This document shows, in pieces, positions 1-5,843 of a DNA stretch of 12,741 bases. The position numbers and the translations under genes are program-made. Origin of the DNA: Synergistaceae bacterium (lineage in GTDB: Bacteria > Synergistota > Synergistia > Synergistales > Aminobacteriaceae); assembly GCA_017458545.1 (NCBI GenBank), contig JAFTBA010000009.1, positions 1 through 12,741 on the forward strand, in the 5' to 3' direction. The notes beneath the pieces were generated by a model. That model had not been told where the DNA came from. It saw nothing but the letters and a program-made list of their open reading frames with translations, and did not search any database. Numbering within the stretch: position 1 is the first letter of the stretch; each line of letters begins with the position of its first letter.

Positions 1-1
1 C

Positions 2-157
2 AGTTACATGGAGCATGAGGGCGGATTTGACCCCGTGAAACTTCAGGCGACGGGCTACAGCTCGGCACAGCCTATTGTACCCAACGACACAAGCGAACAC
101 AGAGCCTTGAACAGGCGTGTGGAGATAGTATTCTTGTCGCAATATCCTAAACGCTGA
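2..157 (+). CDS. motB: Flagellar motor protein MotB, C-terminal fragment (5' end outside window)
   Basis: Only the last 51 codons and the TGA stop (155-157) are present, and the start lies upstream of the window. The visible part is the end of an OmpA/MotB peptidoglycan-binding domain: a GYSSAQP strand turn followed by the helix-strand motif with ALNRRVEIVF, whose Asn-Arg-Arg-Val-Glu-Ile pattern is characteristic of the domain end. MotB is the stator subunit that anchors the MotA/B ion channel to the cell wall. This assignment rests on the following genes (fliL, fliM, fliY), because the OmpA-like fold alone also occurs in Pal and OmpA proteins. The protein ends only a few residues after the domain. 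The next gene begins 15 bp downstream, so it is probably in the same transcript. Confidence 0.8.
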   Translation, partial: SYMEHEGGFDPVKLQATGYSSAQPIVPNDTSEHRALNRRVEIVFLSQYPKR

Positions 158-172
158 AGGAGAAAAAACGGA

Positions 173-565
173 ATGCAGTTTACAGCTTGTTACAGGAAAC
201 TTGAACACGGTTATATGGGAAAATTGTTAGAATGGCCGGGAGTTATTACAGAGGGTGAAGACCTTGACGACTGCCGGGAATGTCTCATTGACGCTGCTAC
301 CGGGATGGCTATTGTTTATCGTGATGACGGGCGCGAAATTCCTCAAACTGCACTAACTATTGAAACTCTGTCGATTCCGCTTGAAGATGACTCATTCCTT
401 TCGACACACGGCGAATATCATGATGTTCTTGCGAATGCGGAAGGAAAATTCGTAACGCTGAAACAGGCAGAAGAATTTGATGATTACACGGTGAAAGAAC
501 TTTGCAGGGAAGCAGGTATCCCGGATATATTTCAGACTCAAAACAGGGAGGACAATAAACTTTGA
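173..565 (+). CDS. HicB-like domain protein embedded in the flagellar operon
   Basis: This is a 130-residue protein. Residues 1-75 resemble the HicB antitoxin-like fold: an initial strand (FTACYRKLEHGYMGKL), the EWPGVITEGEDLDDC turn in which a Pro-Gly is followed by a Gly-Glu-Asp-Leu, a helix (CRECLIDAATGMAIVYR), and the closing DGREIP plus strand. Residues 76-130 are an acidic extension that I do not recognise; no ribbon-helix-helix or helix-turn-helix DNA-binding domain is obvious in it. HicB proteins normally neutralise the RNase HicA, but no HicA reading frame is seen beside this gene. AAGGAG at 158-163 precedes the ATG by about 9 bp. The stop overlaps the TTG start of fliL (shared TTGA, 562-565), so fliL translation is probably coupled to it. 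The domain assignment is fairly secure; the role is unknown. Confidence 0.7.
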   Translation: MQFTACYRKLEHGYMGKLLEWPGVITEGEDLDDCRECLIDAATGMAIVYRDDGREIPQTALTIETLSIPLEDDSFLSTHGEYHDVLANAEGKFVTLKQAEEFDDYTVKELCREAGIPDIFQTQNREDNKL

Positions 566-1017
566 AGCGCATACTAATTTTTGCAGTAGTAGGACTCGTA
601 ATGTTCGGAGCAGGTTTCGGAGGAGGACTCATTCTCGGCCGTACTATGGCACCTCAGGACGATAACGCCGTAGGCACAGGCAAAGTGATTCAGAATCCCG
701 GCCCTATAGTCTCAATCGGTGAGTTCACGAGCAATTTAGCAGGGGCAGGCAGGCACGTAATCAGTTTTGCACTTTCGCTCGAACTCGTCGAAAAAGAAGG
801 GGCAGCAGCTCTCATTCAGACACCCGGCTGGCTCATGAGAATACGCAATGAAGTCTTCATGCTCGTTAAAGACAGAGTATATGACGACCTCACAAGCGCA
901 GAAGGTACTCTTCAGTTTGCCAACGACATCAAACGTTCGTTGAACAGAATGTTACCGGATATTGGCGGCGAAGCTCCTATCGTAAATGTACTCTTCGAGA
1001 GCATAGTGTTACAGTAA
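562..1017 (+). CDS. fliL: Flagellar basal body-associated protein FliL
   Basis: This is a 151-residue inner-membrane protein. A single N-terminal transmembrane helix (about residues 4-26, rich in Gly, Val, Phe and Leu) is followed by a periplasmic FliL domain beginning near PGPIVSIGEFTSNLAG and ending in the short hydrophobic tail VNVLFESIVLQ, which is the usual FliL ending. FliL surrounds or stabilises the MotA/B stator near the basal body. The start is TTG at 562, preceded by AGGGAGGA (545-552) at good spacing. It overlaps the upstream HicB-like stop by 4 bp, and fliM follows 15 bp downstream. Length and position between motB and fliM are normal for the family. Confidence 0.9.
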   Translation: MKRILIFAVVGLVMFGAGFGGGLILGRTMAPQDDNAVGTGKVIQNPGPIVSIGEFTSNLAGAGRHVISFALSLELVEKEGAAALIQTPGWLMRIRNEVFMLVKDRVYDDLTSAEGTLQFANDIKRSLNRMLPDIGGEAPIVNVLFESIVLQ

Positions 1018-1032
1018 AGAGGCTTTGCACAA

Positions 1033-2052
1033 ATGCCCGATGTATTATCACAGGATGCTATTGATGCGTTAATGAAGTCAATCTCCAGCGGCGCTAACAT
1101 TGACGAGATCGCCGCTAAGGCTGACGAATACGCTAAACTCAAAGTATACGACTTCAAGCGTCCCGACAAATTCAGCAAAGACCAGCTCCGTGCAATCCAG
1201 ATGATTCACGAGTCGTTTGCCCGTCAGATGACTACTGTTCTGTCAACTCTAATACGCTCTATCGTTTCGGCTGAAATAGCTTCGGTCGAACAGTTAGCAT
1301 ATGAAGAGTTCGTGAATTATATGGTTCAGCCCACTGTTATCGGCCTCATCGAAATGCACCCCTTTGAAGGCTCAATGTTAATCGAAATTAACCCTGCTTT
1401 GGTCTTCACGATTATTGACAGAATGCTCGGAGGCCGGGGGACTTTCTCAGGCAACGTCCGCGAACTCACAGACATTGAGAAAACCGTAATCGAACGTGTC
1501 ATTATGCGTATACTCGAACTGCTTGAAGACAGCTGGAGTACAGTTGTTGATGTCCGGTTCAGGTTCGAGAGCATGGAGAGTAATCCGTTCTTCGTTCAGA
1601 TATGTTCACCAAGTGATATGGTGCTTGTAGTCATAATGAAGCTGAGAGTCTCAGACGTTGAAGGTATGGTGAGTTTATGCTTTCCTTACTTCCTGATTGA
1701 GCCGATAATGGACAGGTTATCATCTCAGCAGTGGTTTGCCTCAACGAGTCATAAGGGTGATGATGAGGTCAAAAAATGGCTCAACAACTCAATGATGAAG
1801 GTCAATATGCCTCTGGCTATGGAACTCGGCCATACCGTATTATCGCTCGGTGATGTCTATGCACTTCAGCCGGGAGATGTCATTAAACTTGATGAGCTTA
1901 AAGACTCGCATATTGATGTACGTGTCGGTAATCAGGTACGTTTCAAAGCCAGGCCCGGTACTCTTAACGGTCATATGGCCGTTGAACTCACTAAAGTTTT
2001 AACGCAGGAAATGCCTAAGTTACCCGCTGAAACTGAAAGCGATAACGCATGA
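1033..2052 (+). CDS. fliM: Flagellar motor switch protein FliM
   Basis: This is a 339-residue C-ring protein. The N-terminal CheY-binding peptide is present (LSQDAIDALM, residues 5-14). It is followed by the middle CheC-like domain (about 40-235), which includes the FliM signature around IIDRMLGGRG (127-136), and a C-terminal SpoA/FliN-like domain (about 255-325). FliM binds phosphorylated CheY and passes the signal to FliG, switching rotor direction. The start ATG at 1033 has AAAGAGG (1016-1022) upstream. fliY follows after 18 bp with a strong site (AAGGAGAG at 2053-2060). Length is typical, with no sign of disruption. Confidence 0.96.
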   Translation: MPDVLSQDAIDALMKSISSGANIDEIAAKADEYAKLKVYDFKRPDKFSKDQLRAIQMIHESFARQMTTVLSTLIRSIVSAEIASVEQLAYEEFVNYMVQPTVIGLIEMHPFEGSMLIEINPALVFTIIDRMLGGRGTFSGNVRELTDIEKTVIERVIMRILELLEDSWSTVVDVRFRFESMESNPFFVQICSPSDMVLVVIMKLRVSDVEGMVSLCFPYFLIEPIMDRLSSQQWFASTSHKGDDEVKKWLNNSMMKVNMPLAMELGHTVLSLGDVYALQPGDVIKLDELKDSHIDVRVGNQVRFKARPGTLNGHMAVELTKVLTQEMPKLPAETESDNA

Positions 2053-2070
2053 AAGGAGAGATGATTTAAC

Positions 2071-3123
2071 ATGCCTGATGATTTACTGAGTCCCGATGAG
2101 ATTAACGCGCTTCTTTCAGGCGGAGGAGATTTCGGTGATGTAGATGAAATTTCAGACGCTGATGCCGAACAGTTAGCAAAAGTTTCGGACACCTTCGCTA
2201 ATTCCGAAAACAGCGTCATAAATATGCTCGCAGGCAAAAACGTTACAACAAGCGTAGGTTCACCCGAAATATTAACCCAGCAGGATTTCGCAGGAAAATT
2301 TGCTGACCTGCCTTTTCTTTTCTCGACCACTTTCGGGGGAATGGATGACCGTCCTTTGGCGCTTGTTGTTGACCAGAAGGGTGCATTAACTCTTGCCGAC
2401 CTGATGATGGGCGGAGGAGGCGGAGACATTCCCGAACCCAGCGATTTGTACTGGAACGCTGCTCAGGAAGGACTGAGTCAGGTAGTCGGTGCAGCGTTCA
2501 CGAGTCTGGCAGGTTTGCTCGGAGGCCGCAGGTTAATGCCTGAGAACACTACTTCAGCACTTGGCGAGGACGACTGGAGAGCGTTATCGCTCGAACCTGC
2601 CGACAAAAAAATCTGGTGCAGCCCCGTTAATGTAGTCATTGACGGACTCACACCCTTCAACATCTGGACATGCTTAACGCTCGATAATGCTTTGGACATT
2701 GCAGGCTTCATGCGCGATGCTGCTGAGGGCAAAAAGCCTCAGCCTCAAACATCGAATAATAACCCTATGGGAGGCGGAAATATGGGAGGAGGAAGACAGA
2801 ACGCAGGCCCTGCAGTAGACGTAAGACCGGCAGCATTCCAGCCGTTAGGGGGCGGATCGGGCGGAGGGACTCCGAGTCCTATAGACCTTATAGCCGATAT
2901 ACCTGTGAGAGTTACTGTCGAACTGGGTAAGGCGCGCAAAAGCGTCTCGGAAATTTTAGCTTTAACGGCAGGAGCTGTTGTTGAACTCGACAAAATGGCA
3001 GGTGAACCCGTTGATATTCTCGTCAACGGTAAATTAATAGCTCACGGTGAAGTAGTAGTTATAGATGAGAATTTCGGAGTCAGGATTACTGACATAATAC
3101 CCGGAGGCGCAGCGAAAATATAG
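2071..3123 (+). CDS. fliY: Flagellar motor switch protein FliY/FliN (FliM-like peptide, CheC-like region, FliN SpoA domain)
   Basis: This 350-residue protein is much longer than a plain FliN (about 100-140). Three regions can be seen. The first is an N-terminal peptide LLSPDEINALL (5-15), which resembles the CheY-binding peptide of FliM. The second is a CheC/FliY-like middle region (about 35-215). The third is a C-terminal FliN SpoA domain (about 272-345) with IPVRVTVELG and the closing GVRITDII. A flexible linker (about 219-270) rich in Gly, Asn, Pro and Gln joins the last two. FliN-type proteins form the base of the C-ring, and some FliY proteins also dephosphorylate CheY-P. The Asp/Ser-x3-Glu-x2-Asn phosphatase motifs do not look intact by eye: in the second helix I read Asn-x3-Glu-x2-Ser at 129-136. 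Catalytic activity is therefore doubtful. The stop codon TAG is also the first three bases of the heptamer array that follows. Confidence 0.9.
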   Translation: MPDDLLSPDEINALLSGGGDFGDVDEISDADAEQLAKVSDTFANSENSVINMLAGKNVTTSVGSPEILTQQDFAGKFADLPFLFSTTFGGMDDRPLALVVDQKGALTLADLMMGGGGGDIPEPSDLYWNAAQEGLSQVVGAAFTSLAGLLGGRRLMPENTTSALGEDDWRALSLEPADKKIWCSPVNVVIDGLTPFNIWTCLTLDNALDIAGFMRDAAEGKKPQPQTSNNNPMGGGNMGGGRQNAGPAVDVRPAAFQPLGGGSGGGTPSPIDLIADIPVRVTVELGKARKSVSEILALTAGAVVELDKMAGEPVDILVNGKLIAHGEVVVIDENFGVRITDIIPGGAAKI

Positions 3124-3205
3124 GGAAGAGGGTACAGGGTGTAGGGTATAGGATATAGGGGAATAGCTAACCCCTAATCCCTAACTCCTAATCCCTATTC
3201 CCTAA
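3121..3205 (+). repeat. Inverted array of telomere-like heptamers, long imperfect hairpin
   Basis: Six 7-base units with a TAGGG-like core run head to tail from 3121 (TAGGGAA, GAGGGTA, CAGGGTG, TAGGGTA, TAGGATA, TAGGGGA). After the short loop region ATAGCTAA (3163-3170), five complementary units follow (CCCCTAA, TCCCTAA, CTCCTAA, TCCCTAT, TCCCTAA; 3171-3205). Opposed cores pair in register, with TAGGGG (3156-3161) against CCCCTA (3171-3176) innermost. This gives a ladder of 4-6 bp helices separated by 2-3 mismatched bases. The first unit overlaps the fliY stop codon. No T-run follows the right arm, so a standard intrinsic terminator is unlikely. It may act as an mRNA processing or stability element, or be a dispersed intergenic repeat. 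Confidence 0.85.
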
Positions 3206-3211
3206 GTTTCG

Positions 3212-3220
3212 TGTTATAAT
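3212..3220 (+). promoter_or_regulatory. Predicted extended -10 promoter for cheY-fliOPQR-flhB
   Basis: TGTTATAAT at 3212-3220 is a perfect extended -10 element (TG, one base, then consensus TATAAT). It lies 51 bp upstream of the cheY start, so transcription would begin near 3227. The -35 window (about 3191-3198) falls inside the last heptamers of the repeat array and does not resemble TTGACA, which is tolerable for an extended -10 promoter. The prediction is for a housekeeping sigma factor. No sigma-28-type flagellar element was seen here. The cheY ribosome binding site GAGGGAGAG (3255-3263) lies downstream. Confidence 0.6.
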
Positions 3221-3271
3221 GCAGTCGAAATTTCCAGATAATATATTTTCATTTGAGGGAGAGTTTTTCGG

Positions 3272-3634
3272 ATGGGCAAAAAAGTTTTGATAGTCGATGA
3301 CGCGGCATTCATGCGTATGATGCTGAAGGACATTCTCACGAAAAATGATTTCGAGGTTGTCGCAGAAGCAGAAAACGGTAAAGCAGGAGTAGCCGCTTTC
3401 CAGAAATACAAGCCCGACATCATCACAATGGATATTACAATGCCTGAGATGAACGGTATAGATGCAGTGAAGGCAATAAAAGCCTTAGACCCCAGCGTTA
3501 AAGTCGTAATGGTCTCGGCAATGGGTCAGCAGCCTATGGTCATTGAGGCGATACAGGCAGGTGCTAACGATTTCATAGTCAAACCCTTCCAGCCTGAAAG
3601 AGTCATTGAAGCCATCACAAAGGTGCTGTCCTAA
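3272..3634 (+). CDS. cheY: Chemotaxis response regulator CheY
   Basis: This is a 120-residue single receiver domain with no output domain. The acidic pocket Asp9-Asp10, phosphoacceptor Asp54 (in TMDITMPEMNG), switch residue Ser82 (VMVSAMG) and conserved Lys104-Pro105 (FIVKPF) are all present, so it should be phosphorylatable. In the chemotaxis pathway CheA phosphorylates CheY, and CheY-P binds the FliM N-terminal peptide to change motor rotation. Its position between the switch genes and the export-gate genes fits this role. The gene starts at ATG 3272 behind GAGGGAGAG (3255-3263). The reading frame of fliO begins within or immediately after its 3' end. Confidence 0.95.
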   Translation: MGKKVLIVDDAAFMRMMLKDILTKNDFEVVAEAENGKAGVAAFQKYKPDIITMDITMPEMNGIDAVKAIKALDPSVKVVMVSAMGQQPMVIEAIQAGANDFIVKPFQPERVIEAITKVLS

Positions 3635-3935
3635 AATACAGAGCGTAAATCTCACAGCCTATTTAATCAGGGCTGTACTCGCGTTAATATTCATGTCGGC
3701 GTGCGCCTTCTTACTCGTAAAATATTTCAGGAAGAACAACCTTAACTCAAAAGGATCGCACAACGTTGAAATAATTACGTCCCTGCGCTTAACAGGCAGG
3801 GATATATTTTTAGTCGTACATTGCGGTCCTGACGTTATAGCTTTCACTGTAGGGCCTCAGGGTTCTTGCTTAATGGGGAGGTGGAGCGTTGAGCAATGGC
3901 AGAACGCTAATTCACAGTCTGAAACGCTCGGTTAA
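3606..3935 (+). CDS. fliO: Flagellar biosynthesis protein FliO (start uncertain)
   Basis: This is a small membrane protein of at most 109 residues. One transmembrane helix (about residues 17-37, around YLIRAVLALIFMSACAFLLV) is followed by a basic YFRKNN stretch and a cytoplasmic domain with the FliO pattern (EIITSLRLTGRDIFLVVHCG, then LMGRW). FliO helps assemble the FliP ring of the export gate. The first canonical start is TTG 3606, which overlaps cheY by 29 bp and has only a poor, too-close AAAGAG. The next ATG (3693) would remove most of the membrane helix. An ATA codon at 3636, two bases after the cheY stop and behind AAAGGTG (3619-3625), is a possible non-standard start. The 3' end overlaps fliP by 47 bp. 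Confidence 0.8.
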   Translation: MKPSQRCCPKIQSVNLTAYLIRAVLALIFMSACAFLLVKYFRKNNLNSKGSHNVEIITSLRLTGRDIFLVVHCGPDVIAFTVGPQGSCLMGRWSVEQWQNANSQSETLG

Positions 3936-4722
3936 AATTCTGCTGCCCGTCATGCTGCTGACAGTGTTAATCTTCCACGGCATATCATCAGCTGCTATAC
4001 TCAATCCCCCCAGAGCTCCAGAACTTTCAGGGACTATACCTTTGCCGTCAATAACACTCGGATTAGGTCAGACAGATTCACCCAGAGATGTAGCGTTGAC
4101 ATTACAGATACTCGCGCTGATGACTGTGCTGAGTCTCGTACCTGCTATACTCCTAATGGTAACGAGCTTCACGCGACTCATAATCGTTATCGGCTTCGTT
4201 CAGAGAGCAATAGGACTCCAGCAGTCACCCCCTCAACAGGTAATCGCAGGTCTGTCGTTATTCCTCACAATGTTCACAATGTACCCTACTTGGAATCAGA
4301 TCTACACTAACGGGCTTGAGCCGTACCTGTCAGGGAATATTACCGCACAGCAGGCATGGGATAATTCGATTGAACCCGTGAGGACGTTCATGTTCAGGTA
4401 CACAAGGCAGGAGGAATTATCGCTCATAATCTCAATGGCAGGTGCTGAAAGACCGGCTAACCAATCCGAAGTTCCAACAAGAATATTAATCCCTGCGTTT
4501 ATGTTAAGCGAGATGAAAACAGCGTTTCAAATGGGAGTCGTAATATATATTCCTTTTCTTGTTGTTGACATGGTTGTGTCCAGCGTACTGCTTGCTATGG
4601 GTATGATGATGTTACCGCCGATGATGATCTCGTTGCCGTTCAAACTCTTGCTGTTTGTTATGGCTGACGGCTGGAACCTCGTTGTCATGAGCGTGTTAAA
4701 GAGTTTCACTAACGTTCCCTAA
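3889..4722 (+). CDS. fliP: Flagellar type III export gate protein FliP
   Basis: This is a 277-residue integral membrane protein. An N-terminal signal sequence (basic residues 5-16, hydrophobic about 17-36, likely cut after Ser-Ser-Ala) is followed by a short periplasmic stretch and the FliP core. Hallmarks are the helix with SLVPAILLMVTSFTRLIIV (about 82-100), QSPPQQV (112-118), and the C-terminal IPAFMLSEMKTAF (201-213) followed by VVDMVVSSVLLAMGMMMLPP. FliP forms the pentameric pore of the flagellar secretion gate with FliQ and FliR. The start is TTG 3889, 7 bp after GGGGAGG (3875-3881). The start region lies inside the end of fliO, so translation is probably coupled. Confidence 0.96.
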   Translation: MSNGRTLIHSLKRSVKILLPVMLLTVLIFHGISSAAILNPPRAPELSGTIPLPSITLGLGQTDSPRDVALTLQILALMTVLSLVPAILLMVTSFTRLIIVIGFVQRAIGLQQSPPQQVIAGLSLFLTMFTMYPTWNQIYTNGLEPYLSGNITAQQAWDNSIEPVRTFMFRYTRQEELSLIISMAGAERPANQSEVPTRILIPAFMLSEMKTAFQMGVVIYIPFLVVDMVVSSVLLAMGMMMLPPMMISLPFKLLLFVMADGWNLVVMSVLKSFTNVP

Positions 4723-4749
4723 AAATTTCAGAGTAAGGATGAAAATTTA

Positions 4750-5028
4750 ATGGACACAGTAACAACATTAAGCCTTCCCGACATAATGACGGGTGCAATA
4801 TGGACAATGATAAGCGTAACACTTCCTATTTTGCTCGTGGCAATGATAATAGGACTGTTCATAGGAATTTTGCAGACCGCTACATCGATTCAGGAACAGA
4901 CATTGATATTCATTCCCAAAATTTTGGCGGTGTTCCTCTGCATAGTGTTATTATCCCCGTGGATAGGTCAGCGTATGCTCGTAATGACACGCGAAATTCT
5001 CGGACAGCTCGAACGCTTCATTAACTGA
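4750..5028 (+). CDS. fliQ: Flagellar export gate protein FliQ
   Basis: This is a 92-residue protein with two hydrophobic helices (about 14-40 and 52-75) joined by the family-typical loop LQTATSIQEQTLIFIPKI. That length and topology are standard for FliQ. It packs around the FliP/FliR pore at the base of the flagellar rod. The start ATG 4750 is preceded by AAGGA (4735-4739). It lies 27 bp after fliP and 17 bp before fliR. An overlapping 74-residue frame at 4800-5024 is a shadow of this gene. Confidence 0.95.
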   Translation: MDTVTTLSLPDIMTGAIWTMISVTLPILLVAMIIGLFIGILQTATSIQEQTLIFIPKILAVFLCIVLLSPWIGQRMLVMTREILGQLERFIN

Positions 5029-5045
5029 TTCAATTCAACAAAAAA

Positions 5046-5843
5046 ATGAAAGGGCTTGAATTACCGTCTCAGTTATTGGCCGTATACTTACTGCTTCACC
5101 TGCGCTATGTGGGCTTGGTGTTCAGTTCGCCCGTTTTCACTTCAGTAATGCCCCCTATGCCGTTCAGGTATCTCTTCGCAGTAATGCTCACTGTCTGTTC
5201 AGTAGGCATAATCAAAACTGAGGAGATACCGATGATATATTTTGACGAGGTAGTATTCATTGCAGCAGTCTTCCTCCGTGAACTGCTCATCGGCGTAGCA
5301 TTAGGATTCATTTCGGCACTGCCGCTTTACGCTCTTCGTGTTGCAGGTGAACAGACAGGGACGACGATAGGCTTCTCAATGGCTCAGGTAATGGACCCTT
5401 CAACACAGAGTGAGACTTCAATTTTGGGACAGCTCAATTTTTTCACTGCTCTGTGGTTCTATTTCAGGTGGAACGGCCACTTGCTGATGGTTCAGGCTTT
5501 GGTTGAAACACTGAAACTCGTACCGCCCGGGCAAATCTCGCTTTTTCCTTCAGGGGATATGCAGCTCGGAGTATGGTTACAGAGTATGTTCACGCTCGCA
5601 ATGAGAATGGTTCTGCCGTTTTACTGCGCGCTTGTGCTTTCCGATGTGGGACTTGGATTTTTGGCGAGAACAGTTCCGCAGATGAATATTTTTGTTGTGG
5701 GGCTGCCCGTTAAAGTAATGCTCGGATTTATGGTCTTGGCCGCAGTGATACCGTTAATGATGGATTTAGTGTACAACAATTTTGAACGCTGGATTGAATT
5801 TGCATTGAGCGTTCTGAGATTATGGAGGCCGTTAAATGGCTGA
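5046..5843 (+). CDS. fliR: Flagellar export gate protein FliR
   Basis: This is a 265-residue polytopic membrane protein of the FliR/SpaR family. Conserved segments include RYVGLVFSSPVF in the first helix, RELLIGVALGF (about 78-88), the GEQTGTTIGFSMAQVMDP loop (about 101-118), FLARTVPQMNIFVVGLPVKVMLG and a C-terminal hydrophobic helix. FliR contributes one subunit to the FliP5-FliQ4-FliR1 export pore. Start ATG 5046 has an A-rich leader but no recognisable Shine-Dalgarno, so translation may depend on ribosomes finishing fliQ 17 bp upstream. Its last 8 bp overlap the flhB start. Confidence 0.94.
   Translation: MKGLELPSQLLAVYLLLHLRYVGLVFSSPVFTSVMPPMPFRYLFAVMLTVCSVGIIKTEEIPMIYFDEVVFIAAVFLRELLIGVALGFISALPLYALRVAGEQTGTTIGFSMAQVMDPSTQSETSILGQLNFFTALWFYFRWNGHLLMVQALVETLKLVPPGQISLFPSGDMQLGVWLQSMFTLAMRMVLPFYCALVLSDVGLGFLARTVPQMNIFVVGLPVKVMLGFMVLAAVIPLMMDLVYNNFERWIEFALSVLRLWRPLNG

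Noticed and set aside
3121..3205. Heptamer hairpin as a standard intrinsic terminator for the motB-fliY unit
   Set aside because: The right arm is followed by AAGTTTCGTG rather than a T-run, and the stem is interrupted by regular mismatches. It is described as a repeat element instead.
4800..5024. 74-residue forward frame overlapping fliQ
   Set aside because: It lies wholly inside fliQ in another frame, starts within the gene without a ribosome site, and its composition shows no recognisable domain.
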